The notes below the pieces were generated by a model, which had not been told where the DNA came from, did no database searches, and worked only from the letters and a program-made list of their open reading frames with translations. A DNA stretch of 64,000 nucleotides from Photobacterium gaetbulicola Gung47 (GTDB lineage: Bacteria; Pseudomonadota; Gammaproteobacteria; Enterobacterales; Vibrionaceae): positions 1,054,001 through 1,118,000 of the forward strand of contig CP005973.1 of the NCBI GenBank assembly GCA_000940995.1, written 5' to 3'. A program made the translations under genes and the position numbers. Positions 40,543 to 48,868 of the stretch are shown here, piece by piece. Position 1 is the stretch's first letter. Each line of letters opens with the position of its first letter.

Positions 40543-42162
40543 TTACTTCACGAAGAACATGTCTTTGGCGTAGATGTTGCCCTTCGGGTTATTGGCAGGA
40601 AATCCTTTCAGATTAGCCTTGACCAAACGGGTGTGATTATAGTGATAGAGCGGGATCACCGGCGCAGCATCATTGAGAATACCTTCAGCCTGATTGTAGA
40701 GCTGGTAACGCTCAGACTCCTTAGCGGCTGTGGCAGCCAGTGCCAGCAAATCATCAAACTTGCTGTCACAGAAGCCGGTTTCATTACTCACGTGGCCACA
40801 TTGGAAACTCCCGAGCACTGATGAAGGCTCGGCAAAATCGCCAAATGCATAAGAGCGCGCTACGGTAAAGTCGCCCGCGGTTTTCGCCGACAGGTAGGCG
40901 TTCCACTCCATATTATTCAGCTGAACATTGACCCCAAGCGGCTTCCACATCGAAGCAATAGCCAGCGCAATTTTCTTGTGATTCTCGCTGGTGTTGTAAG
41001 TCAGCTTAATCGTTAGCGGCTTACTCGGTCCGTAGCCGGCCTCAGCCAACAATGCTTTAGCCTTTTCCAAACGCTCTTTGCGATAGGCTGCCTTAAACGA
41101 CGGCACGGCACCTTCGTATCCGGCAATAATATCTGGCACCACCGAATAGGCGGCAGGTTCACCCTGGCCCGTCACCTTGTCCACCAAAAGCTCTCTGTCG
41201 ATAACCATACTCAATGCACGTCGAATATCGGCATTATCAAATGGTGCGACGCGGGTATTAAAGGCGTAAACGTATGAACCAAGGAGACGCAGTGCCTGAA
41301 TTTGCTCTGGGCTTTCTTTCATCAGCTTTTGGTAATACTCAAGCTGGACCCGGTTGGTCATATGAATTTCACCAGCCTGGTAGCGGGTTAACTCGGCATT
41401 TTGTGATGACAGAGCAAGATAAGTCACGCCTTCAATCACTGTTTTTGCATCGTCGCGATAGTGTTGGTTTCTGACCACTTCCACCTTTTCATTGGGTACC
41501 CACTGCTTCAGGGTGTAAGCTCCATTTGAAACAAAGTGTTCCGCACGGGTCCAGTTGTCTCCGTGTTTTTCAACCGCGGCCTGCGGCACCGGGAAGAAGG
41601 TTTTGATACTCATCATGCTGATAAAGTACGGGGTCGGACGCGTGAGCGATACCACCAAGGTCCGTTCATCCTGCGCTTTAACACCCAACTCAGAAGACGG
41701 CTTGTCACCTGCGACAATCTGATCGGCATTGACCACATTGGCCGTTTGGAAATTAAAGCCGGTACTGTTACCGGTTTTGCTGTCGACAGCGCGCTGCCAA
41801 GCATAGACAAAATCGTTGGCGGTCAGCCGGGAGCCATCAGACCACGTCAGGCCATCGCGCAACACAAAGGTCACCGTTTTACCGTCTTCAGAGATAGACC
41901 AAGACTGTGCTTGACCCGGTATCGTTTCACCATCGAGGTTTTCGATCACCAAACCTTCAAAAAGATCGTTGACGATCACATCACCCGGGCTCCCCGAGCC
42001 CACAAAACCCGGATCGACGGTATCCGGCTCGGCACCGTTGGCTCGTACCAAATACTGGTTTTGTGCAAGTTCAACACCTTGGGGAACATCGGCTGCAGCC
42101 AGGTAAAACGAGGGTAAAGCAAGCGCAGCACTGATCGCTGCGGAAAGTACAAACTTCTTCAC
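40543..42162 (-). CDS. OppA-type peptide-binding protein of an ABC transporter
   Basis: A 539-residue periplasmic solute-binding protein of family 5. Signal peptide at about 1-24. The mature part starts with LVRANGAEPDTVDPGFVGSG and contains LTWSDGSRLTANDFVYAWQRAVD and IRRALSMVIDRELL, as in OppA and MppA. It should deliver oligopeptides, perhaps murein tripeptide, to an Opp permease. No permease or ATPase genes adjoin, so it is an orphan that may borrow another system. The start codon is GTG, with AAAGGA placed correctly before it. Confidence 0.93.
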   Translation of the reverse strand: MKKFVLSAAISAALALPSFYLAAADVPQGVELAQNQYLVRANGAEPDTVDPGFVGSGSPGDVIVNDLFEGLVIENLDGETIPGQAQSWSISEDGKTVTFVLRDGLTWSDGSRLTANDFVYAWQRAVDSKTGNSTGFNFQTANVVNADQIVAGDKPSSELGVKAQDERTLVVSLTRPTPYFISMMSIKTFFPVPQAAVEKHGDNWTRAEHFVSNGAYTLKQWVPNEKVEVVRNQHYRDDAKTVIEGVTYLALSSQNAELTRYQAGEIHMTNRVQLEYYQKLMKESPEQIQALRLLGSYVYAFNTRVAPFDNADIRRALSMVIDRELLVDKVTGQGEPAAYSVVPDIIAGYEGAVPSFKAAYRKERLEKAKALLAEAGYGPSKPLTIKLTYNTSENHKKIALAIASMWKPLGVNVQLNNMEWNAYLSAKTAGDFTVARSYAFGDFAEPSSVLGSFQCGHVSNETGFCDSKFDDLLALAATAAKESERYQLYNQAEGILNDAAPVIPLYHYNHTRLVKANLKGFPANNPKGNIYAKDMFFVK

Positions 42163-42476
42163 TGCAAAGTCCTTTTATATAGTTATATATCCAGGCTACT
42201 TGGTATGGCCTGTTTACTTGATAGAAGATACTCGACTAACAATACTTCCTGATGTCTGAGTGACCTATCAATACAACGCTATATTGTCCTGCAAATCAAT
42301 ATGAAATGAACACAACCAACAAACTCAGAACAATCGTTGCCTTCTGGAAAAAGGACAAAAATCAGCACTAAAAAATGATTGATTTACAGTATACTTTTCT
42401 AACATTCAATTATGTTATTGATATCCCCTGGCTGCCAAGCAGGATATGGCCACACTACTCACAAAACCTGATAACT
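42163..42476. other. Divergent promoter region between oppA-like and crp-like genes
   Basis: About 310 nt with high A+T. TATACT at 42390-42395 is a likely -10 box for the regulator gene, with GGACAAA at 42353-42359 about 45-50 nt upstream of the likely start of transcription. Confidence 0.45.
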
Positions 42477-43148
42477 ATGCTCGTTACCTCCGAAGATATT
42501 TACGATACCAAATCTTTGATTGACTACCTCGATAGACACCAAGACAGCCTAGCCATTAAGCCTGTCCACTTCGAGAAAGGCCACACCCTACTCACCCAAG
42601 GACAGCAAGTAGAGCAAGTGTTGTTCATCTTGGAGGGTGGCATCGTTTTGCACCGCCAAACCGTGCACGGCCGCCGTTTCCAGCTTGGTACCTACCAATA
42701 CAATGGCTTTCTTGGACTAATGGAGCTCTTCTCTGAAAAGCCCTGCTTTTATACGGTATGCGCCAGCAGCAAATGCCGTGGATACCTCTTTGATGCGAAA
42801 CAGTTAACACAGCTGATTTACCACACACCGGAGCTCGCCAAATTTGTATTCAAGCACATTACCTCGAAATGGTATCTATCTGTCGAAAAGATGACGCGAA
42901 ATATGCTGCATACGATCAAATATTGCGTGATTGACGAATTGCTCGCGTTTGACGAACAGCAGCCGGGGGAAAAGTTATTTATCAACAAAACCCTTGAATC
43001 TGAGCGATTGGGGACCAGCATCCGTGTATACAACAGAATTATCAAACAACTGCAGGTCGATGGAGCGATAGAAGTAGGCAGGAATTTTGTCCGCGTCAGC
43101 GAGCGGGGGCTGCTAGAAGAAATTATGGAGAAGGAAATTGATAAGTAG
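42477..43148 (+). CDS. Crp/Fnr family transcriptional regulator
   Basis: A protein of about 223 residues with an N-terminal cyclic-nucleotide-binding-type beta roll (about 20-130, with FEKGHTLLTQGQQVEQVLFILEGGIVLH) and a C-terminal winged helix (about 150-215, SERLGTSIRVYNRIIKQLQVDGAI). The cAMP-contact residues and the FNR cysteine set are not visible, so the signal is unknown; it recalls YeiL-type regulators. The frame extends 34 codons upstream, but that part contains a -10 box, so I prefer the internal ATG. It converges on the sulfatase operon and may control it. Confidence 0.8.
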   Translation: MLVTSEDIYDTKSLIDYLDRHQDSLAIKPVHFEKGHTLLTQGQQVEQVLFILEGGIVLHRQTVHGRRFQLGTYQYNGFLGLMELFSEKPCFYTVCASSKCRGYLFDAKQLTQLIYHTPELAKFVFKHITSKWYLSVEKMTRNMLHTIKYCVIDELLAFDEQQPGEKLFINKTLESERLGTSIRVYNRIIKQLQVDGAIEVGRNFVRVSERGLLEEIMEKEIDK

Positions 43149-43172
43149 CTGGCCGATCCACGACCAGCTACT
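43144..43172. terminator. Hairpin between the crp-like gene and the sulfatase
   Basis: AGTAGCTGG and CCAGCTACT pair around an 11-base loop, overlapping the regulator stop codon. The T tract is weak, so the terminator call is moderate. Confidence 0.5.
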
Positions 43173-43193
43173 GGTTAGCAGACAACCAAAAAC

Positions 43194-44687
43194 TTAATTC
43201 CAGCGCTCATGCTTGAGCAGGTCCTCGGTCGTGAAGTTTGGATAGGCCTGCTCCCACATCTTCAAACCGTTATATTCATCGCTTGAGTATTGCTCGAAGA
43301 AGGCGTCGAGATCGGCAATCATCTTCACGCGCAGCTCTTCGCGTGGTGGCTCGGATAAGTAACGCTCCCCCATCGGGCTGCTCAAATTATACCAATGGTC
43401 CTCGGGCTGCTTGTTGACTTCCGGGTTCGGGTAGTAACGTACCAGCTTCCAGTGCCCGTTCGAAATCATTCTCGAGTTGCCACGCTCAGCAAACTGGTAC
43501 TCGCGCCAGTTGCGAACCCGCTCTCCTTTCAGCATCGGTAACAGGGTCTTACCCGGACCGTAGCTTGTATCGTACTGCTTATCACCCGCCGCCAAGTCCA
43601 GTACGGTTGCGTGCAGATCGATCAAGTCAACGAACTCACCACGCACCTGCTTTTGTCTTACATACTTTTCAGGACCGGACACCACAAACGGTATGCGAAC
43701 GGTCTCTTCGTAATAGTTGTAAGGGAATGACGCATTCACTTTGCCGTATAACCCATACTGCCCCATCAACAGACCGTGATCAGAGACAAACGCGATGACG
43801 GTATTGTCAAGCAGGTCACGTCCTTCAAGGCCATCGATCAGCTTACCTAGCTGATCATCGAGCAGGGTCACCGCAGCAAGGTATTGGGCCAAGGTTTCTT
43901 CGTGATTATCCGGCACTAACGTATAGTCACTCATGTGCTCGAGCACCGAGTTGCCACCAAAAGCCACCACCTTGTGTGCGATACCACGGTATTTCGTAAC
44001 CAGGCGCTCGGGGAGCCCTTCAAATGGGAAATGCGGCTCTACGTAATTGAGGCTGACAAAGAAAGGTTGCGTGCTTTGCTGATCGATAAATTTCAGCGTT
44101 TCGTCAGTCAGAAATTGTGCTTGAATACCCGTATACTCCATGTTCTCGCCATCACTGGAGAACAAGACGGTACCTGAATGGAGGTACTGGTTTTTCCATC
44201 CCGCCTGCAGGGCATCATAGCTTAGCCAACGGTCAAAACCGCGAATCGGATCCTTGCTGTCAGTCGTGGCATGCCACTTACCAATCAAGGCCGTGCGGTA
44301 ACCTTCGTCTTGCAAGCGTTCCGACAGCAGTTTCTCTCCCTCTAGCCAATCAGCATCGAATTTTGGGTCTTCGGCCAAAAAATCATACACCCCATGCTGC
44401 GAAGGCATTTTACCGGTATGAAACGATGCACGGGCCGCTGAACTGACCGGGGCTGGCGTCATTCCGTTTTCGAACCGAACACCATTTTCAGCGAGATAAT
44501 CTAAATTAGGTGTTTCAATGATGTCCTGGTTGCGAAAGCTGGTTGCCCACTGCCCTAGGTCATCAGCCATAATGACGATGATATTCGGCTGATCAGCGGT
44601 ACTTGCGCTTTCTGCGGCTTGTACAAGCGGCGAGCATGACAATGCCGCCAATGCGCACCCTTTGGCAATGGCGCTTAGTTTAAACAT
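43194..44687 (-). CDS. Ser-type periplasmic sulfatase
   Basis: A 497-residue exported sulfatase. Signal peptide at 1-24 (ending VQAA). Metal ligands are in IVIMADDLGQW. The active-site motif is S82-S-A-A-R86, so it is a serine-type enzyme: S82 must be oxidised to formylglycine by a radical-SAM maturase, encoded just upstream. SDHGLLMGQYGLYGK and DQQ-like helices follow the family. It would cleave sulfate esters from glycans or small molecules; the substrate is unknown. The ATG before FKLSAIAK has GGAG at 8 nt; the frame extends 49 codons farther, overlapping the maturase. Confidence 0.9.
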   Translation of the reverse strand: MFKLSAIAKGCALAALSCSPLVQAAESASTADQPNIIVIMADDLGQWATSFRNQDIIETPNLDYLAENGVRFENGMTPAPVSSAARASFHTGKMPSQHGVYDFLAEDPKFDADWLEGEKLLSERLQDEGYRTALIGKWHATTDSKDPIRGFDRWLSYDALQAGWKNQYLHSGTVLFSSDGENMEYTGIQAQFLTDETLKFIDQQSTQPFFVSLNYVEPHFPFEGLPERLVTKYRGIAHKVVAFGGNSVLEHMSDYTLVPDNHEETLAQYLAAVTLLDDQLGKLIDGLEGRDLLDNTVIAFVSDHGLLMGQYGLYGKVNASFPYNYYEETVRIPFVVSGPEKYVRQKQVRGEFVDLIDLHATVLDLAAGDKQYDTSYGPGKTLLPMLKGERVRNWREYQFAERGNSRMISNGHWKLVRYYPNPEVNKQPEDHWYNLSSPMGERYLSEPPREELRVKMIADLDAFFEQYSSDEYNGLKMWEQAYPNFTTEDLLKHERWN

Positions 44688-44701
44688 GACACGTACTCCA
44701 T

Positions 44702-45946
44702 TTACTGCTGTTGAGATTCTTTCTTTTGGATGATTTGCATAATTGCTGCAGGTGGATAGTTGTGCAGGTAGAGCTTTTTCATCATCGCCAGATATGGTGA
44801 TGCATAGTGAAAAAACGCTTTGTATCCTGGACAAAGATAATTGAGATCCGGCTTACCGGACGCAGAGATGGCAAAACGATGTTTTGGGCATCCACCGTGG
44901 CAAAGTGGGCGGCATTCGCAGCGGCGGCAGTCTTCACAGAGCGAGTCTGATTTTGCGGCCCCGAACCGCCGGTTCGCATCGCTACGGTTCATTTCTGCGA
45001 TAGTGGATTCGTGGATATTGCCCAACTTATACTCGGGATACACATAGTGATCACAGCTATACAGGTCGCCGTTTGCCTCTAGGGCAAACGCACTGCCGCA
45101 CTGTGGTGCAAACACACAGATTTGCGCAGGCTGGCCACATACCAGGGCAAAGGTATTTTCAAACAGCTGGACAAAGACCTGACCAATATCATGCCTCACC
45201 CAGTGGTGGAATATCTGGCTCATAAACTGGCCATAAGCCTTAGCATCGACGGACCAGTCGCAGAGCTGCCCGGCGATTTTGCTCTCAGGGTTGATCAAGG
45301 TGAGCCCACTAGCGGTAGCTTTGCTGGCTTTTCTTTCGACCAGAGGGATAAATTGCATGTGGCTGCTACCAAGTCCTTTGAGGTAGCGATAAACCGAGAG
45401 GGCATGATCAACATTGGCCCGGCTAACGACGGTTAAGGTATTAAATTCAACCTTGTACTGCTTGAGTAGTAATATCGCCGTCTCGACTTTGTGATGAGTC
45501 GCTTTTCCTGAACGGGTACGACGGTAAATATCATGTAGCTCAGCAGGCCCATCGATCGAGATACCAATCAAAAAGTTATGTTGATTAAAAAAAGCACACC
45601 ACTTTTCGTCGATTAAAATACCATTGGTTTGAAAGGTGTTGATGACTTTCTTGCCCCTGGCATACTCATGCTGCAACCGTACAGCCTGTTCAAAAAAAGC
45701 CAGTCCTCGTAGCGTTGGCTCTCCGCCCTGCCAGGCAAAAACCACTTCGTTACCACTTTGCGCCTCAATGTGCTGCAAGATATAGGCTGACAGTGTTTCG
45801 TCTCCCATCATCCAATCTTGTCCGCGTTCGGGGTACAGTTTTTCTTTTTCTAAGTAGAAGCAATAAGAACAATCAATATTGCATTTTGAGCCTGTCGGCT
45901 TCGCCATAACATGACAGCCCGAAGGGCTCCAGGTTTGTGTATTCAT
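44702..45946 (-). CDS. Anaerobic sulfatase-maturating enzyme (radical SAM)
   Basis: A 414-residue anSME of the AslB/ChuR family. The radical SAM cluster motif is C22-x3-C26-x2-C29 in KCNIDCSYC. FAWQGGEPTLRG and ISIDGPAELHD are family motifs. The C-terminal SPASM-type region holds the cysteine clusters CDHYVYPEY, LCEDCRRCECRPLCHGGCP and CPG, which bind two more [4Fe-4S] clusters. It oxidises the active-site Ser or Cys of sulfatases to formylglycine without oxygen. The sulfatase start lies 14 nt after its stop, so the two form an operon. The ribosome site is weak. Confidence 0.95.
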   Translation of the reverse strand: MNTQTWSPSGCHVMAKPTGSKCNIDCSYCFYLEKEKLYPERGQDWMMGDETLSAYILQHIEAQSGNEVVFAWQGGEPTLRGLAFFEQAVRLQHEYARGKKVINTFQTNGILIDEKWCAFFNQHNFLIGISIDGPAELHDIYRRTRSGKATHHKVETAILLLKQYKVEFNTLTVVSRANVDHALSVYRYLKGLGSSHMQFIPLVERKASKATASGLTLINPESKIAGQLCDWSVDAKAYGQFMSQIFHHWVRHDIGQVFVQLFENTFALVCGQPAQICVFAPQCGSAFALEANGDLYSCDHYVYPEYKLGNIHESTIAEMNRSDANRRFGAAKSDSLCEDCRRCECRPLCHGGCPKHRFAISASGKPDLNYLCPGYKAFFHYASPYLAMMKKLYLHNYPPAAIMQIIQKKESQQQ

Positions 45947-46011
45947 CTGCTACCACCAACGTTATGTATCGTTTGCGTGCGGATGTTAGGTAACTTCCAA
46001 ACGAAGAAATA

Positions 46012-46023
46012 GGACATTTGTCC
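46012..46023. promoter_or_regulatory. Palindrome GGACA-TT-TGTCC upstream of the maturase operon
   Basis: A 12-bp inverted repeat 66 nt upstream of the maturase start, in the divergent region shared with metY. A matching half site, GGACAAA, lies upstream of the crp-like gene. It may be the site of that regulator. Confidence 0.35.
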
Positions 46024-46160
46024 CTCTCGATAAAACTCTTTTTATACTGTGATTTTCAGCAACTTTTTCTCTTTTAATGTTCGTGCTCGCAGTAAAGCGC
46101 TTAAACATTTGCCATAATTTTTTCTACGCCGTTAATCAAGGAAGAAACAGGATTTACCGT

Positions 46161-47429
46161 ATGAAAGACGAAACACTATCGATTCACAGTGGTTACGAAA
46201 CCTGCCCCACAACCAAAGCAGTCGCTACCCCTATTTACCAAACTGTTGCCTATGAGTTTGATGATGCCCAGCATGGCGCTGATCTCTTTAATTTGGAAGT
46301 TCCGGGCAACATCTATACCCGAATAATGAACCCAACCAATGATGTACTGGAAAAACGCATGGCCGCATTGGAAGGCGGTATTGCCGGGCTTGCCGTCAGC
46401 GCAGGAAGCGCGGCAATCAACTATGCCGTCCAGACCCTAGCTGAGGCTGGCGATAACATTATTTCCACCCCGCAACTATACGGCGGTACCTACACCCTGT
46501 TCGCCCATATGTTACCCAAGCAAGGAATTGAGGTACGCTTTGCTCCTGATGATAAGCCTGAAAGTCTGGCTGCACTGATCGATGAAAATACCAAAGCTGT
46601 CTACTGCGAGAGTATCGGTAACCCGGCGGGCAATATTGTCGATTTAGAAAAAATTGCAGAGCTTGCCCACCAGCAGGGAGTACCGGTGATCGTCGACAAC
46701 ACAGTGGCTACCCCAGCCCTGTGCAAACCCATCGAGTTCGGTGCCGATATCGTGGTTCACTCACTGACCAAATATGTCGGTGGTCATGGCACGACCCTTG
46801 GTGGGATGATCATTGATTCGGGTAAATTCCCTTGGGCCAAATTCAAAGACCGCTTTCCGGTATTAAACCAACCAGAAGCGTCGTATCATGGTGTCGTCTA
46901 CACCGAAGCATTTGGCGATGCCGCCTTCATTGGCCGAGCCCGCACCGTACCATTGCGCAATACCGGCTCAGCCTTATCACCAATGAATGCATTCATGCTG
47001 CTGCAAGGGCTGGAAACCCTGCCGCTTCGCATGGAGCGCCATACCGAAAACGCGCTGAAAGTCGCGCAATACCTAAAACAGCACGATAAGGTGAGCTGGG
47101 TCAGCTACGCCGGGTTATCCGACTCTCCCTACTACCCACTTGCCGAAAAATATATGAAAGGAAAGCCGTCGGCAATTCTATCGTTCGGGCTAAAAGACGG
47201 TTATGACGCCGGGGTGCGCTTCTATGACGCACTGAAGATCTTCAAGCGATTGGTCAATATCGGTGATGCAAAGTCGCTCGCCTGCCACCCCGCCTCCACA
47301 ACCCACAGGCAACTGAGTGAAAGCGAACAGGCTCAAGCCGGTGTCAGTCCCGAGATGATCCGCCTCTCCGTCGGCATCGAACACATCGACGATATTCTCG
47401 AAGATTTAGAACAAGCCCTGAACGCATAG
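46161..47429 (+). CDS. metY: O-acetylhomoserine aminocarboxypropyltransferase (sulfhydrylase)
   Basis: A 422-residue PLP enzyme of the Cys/Met metabolism family. It joins O-acetylhomoserine and sulfide to homocysteine, in direct sulfhydrylation. MKDETLSIHSGYETCPTTKAVATPIYQTVAYEFDD at the start, YTRIMNPTNDVLEKRMAALEGG and the PLP lysine in VHSLTKYVGGHGTTLGG are characteristic of MetY. Its length exceeds MetB/MetC (about 390) as usual. AGGA lies 8 nt before the ATG; 28 codons of open frame upstream include likely promoter sequence. No MetJ box (AGACGTCT) is visible upstream. Confidence 0.94.
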   Translation: MKDETLSIHSGYETCPTTKAVATPIYQTVAYEFDDAQHGADLFNLEVPGNIYTRIMNPTNDVLEKRMAALEGGIAGLAVSAGSAAINYAVQTLAEAGDNIISTPQLYGGTYTLFAHMLPKQGIEVRFAPDDKPESLAALIDENTKAVYCESIGNPAGNIVDLEKIAELAHQQGVPVIVDNTVATPALCKPIEFGADIVVHSLTKYVGGHGTTLGGMIIDSGKFPWAKFKDRFPVLNQPEASYHGVVYTEAFGDAAFIGRARTVPLRNTGSALSPMNAFMLLQGLETLPLRMERHTENALKVAQYLKQHDKVSWVSYAGLSDSPYYPLAEKYMKGKPSAILSFGLKDGYDAGVRFYDALKIFKRLVNIGDAKSLACHPASTTHRQLSESEQAQAGVSPEMIRLSVGIEHIDDILEDLEQALNA

Positions 47430-47451
47430 CTTCGCTGATCGTGTAAGTAAC

Positions 47452-47500
47452 AGGGCTAAACGGCAAATTACGTTTTGTTTTTGCATGTTTAGCCCTATTC
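47452..47500 (+). terminator. Hairpin after metY
   Basis: AGGGCTAAAC and GTTTAGCCCT form the outer stem, with an inner T-rich loop containing GCAAA/TTTGC. It is followed by ATTCTATTT. Probable terminator or transcript-end stabiliser. Confidence 0.6.
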
Positions 47501-47534
47501 TATTTACAGGACAACAGCACAGGTAGATAGCAAC

Positions 47535-48659
47535 TTGCCGTATTCAGTCAATGCCCATGACAGCCAGAACATCATCAAAATAGCCACCTTCAACTTATGT
47601 AACTACCTTGCTCCGCCCGATGCCTTCTACGACTTCGAAAACATCTATTCAAAGGCGCAATGGGACAAGAAACAAGCATGGATCCAGGCCTATCTGGCTG
47701 AGCAGCAGCCGGATATCATCGGTTTTCAGGAGGTTTTCTCTGTTGAGTCATTAAAGGCGCTAACCCAGCAGGCCGGGTACCCCTTCTTCAGTACTGTCGA
47801 TAATCCAAACGTCCTTGATGACTACATCTATGACAGCCCTGTTGTTGCCATAGCATCTCGCTTTCCTATCCATGATGTAGCGGCTGTTTCGCCTGAACCC
47901 ACGCTCAACGCCCCACTAGGGCTAAGTAGCAGCTTTGCATTTAGCCGAAAACCGCTCAGAGCCACTGTCCAGCTGCCGCAGGTAGGCCCCTGCGACTGTT
48001 ATGTCGTCCACTTCAAATCTAAAAGACCCATTGCCAGCGAAGGGTTTTCCTTGTCAAATACCCCAAATCTTCCCATTTCTGATCCAGCCATTGACGACTT
48101 TCGCTCACAAGTTCTTGGCCAATGGGCTTCCACCCAACAACGGGTCGCAGAGGCTGCTCACCTGCTTAATTCTATCTGGTTACGCAAAATGGAATCGGAG
48201 TATCCGGTTATTTTAATGGGTGACTTCAATGATGAATTAGAGACCAGCGGATTGCATCACTTGCTGGCAGATGGTGGGCGGCATAAAAATGGGGCTTTTT
48301 CCGATGCTATCTCACAGCGTTACCGCCTTCAGCATAGCTGGTCATTGTTTCAAGCCAGCCTTTGTCACCGAGAAGCGCGCGACTGGGAGACCAATGAGTC
48401 GGTAGACGACCTTGCCAAGATCTCTATGCCGGTTGCGGTAAAACACCCTAGCCCATACACCTATTATTACGGTGCTATAGGCATGGTGCTCGATTACATC
48501 TTGTTGAGCGGAGAATTTGACCCCAGTTTCAATGAGAGCCTGGCCGAGGTATACGATTACCATCTTTACGACCGCCACCTGATCAGCCCTAGCTACGATA
48601 TAGACAGCCACAGTACGGATCACGCCATCGTGATGGTCACCGTCCGTATACGCCAATGA
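47535..48659 (+). CDS. Endonuclease/exonuclease/phosphatase (EEP) family hydrolase
   Basis: A 374-residue metal-dependent hydrolase of the DNase I-like superfamily. KIATFNLCNYLAPP (about residue 15), IIGFQEVF with the metal-binding Glu, VVHFKSKRP, LMGDFNDE and the final STDHAIVMV give the complete catalytic set. There is no signal peptide. The only sensible start is a TTG with AGGT upstream; no ATG is in frame near the N-terminus. Family members cleave DNA, inositol phosphates or sphingomyelin; the substrate here cannot be told. It lies alone between metY and the nucleotidase gene. Confidence 0.82.
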   Translation: MPYSVNAHDSQNIIKIATFNLCNYLAPPDAFYDFENIYSKAQWDKKQAWIQAYLAEQQPDIIGFQEVFSVESLKALTQQAGYPFFSTVDNPNVLDDYIYDSPVVAIASRFPIHDVAAVSPEPTLNAPLGLSSSFAFSRKPLRATVQLPQVGPCDCYVVHFKSKRPIASEGFSLSNTPNLPISDPAIDDFRSQVLGQWASTQQRVAEAAHLLNSIWLRKMESEYPVILMGDFNDELETSGLHHLLADGGRHKNGAFSDAISQRYRLQHSWSLFQASLCHREARDWETNESVDDLAKISMPVAVKHPSPYTYYYGAIGMVLDYILLSGEFDPSFNESLAEVYDYHLYDRHLISPSYDIDSHSTDHAIVMVTVRIRQ

Positions 48660-48868
48660 ATCCTGAAATAGCCACCATAAAGAGAGTGTCGAACTTAATG
48701 CTCTAAAGTTACCCATTCCGCTCAACCTCGCGACAGAATGTAAGCGCCTTCTCACAATGTCATGCAAATAAATACACCCAACAAGCAATAAAGTGATCAA
48801 TACTGCAAAACCAAACACGTTTAACCTTTAGTATTACGCCACTTTATTCATAAAAATCATAAGTTAAT

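Noticed and set aside
41536..42117. 193-codon open frame on the plus strand
   Set aside because: Antisense to the OppA-type gene, which is well supported by its signal peptide and family motifs.
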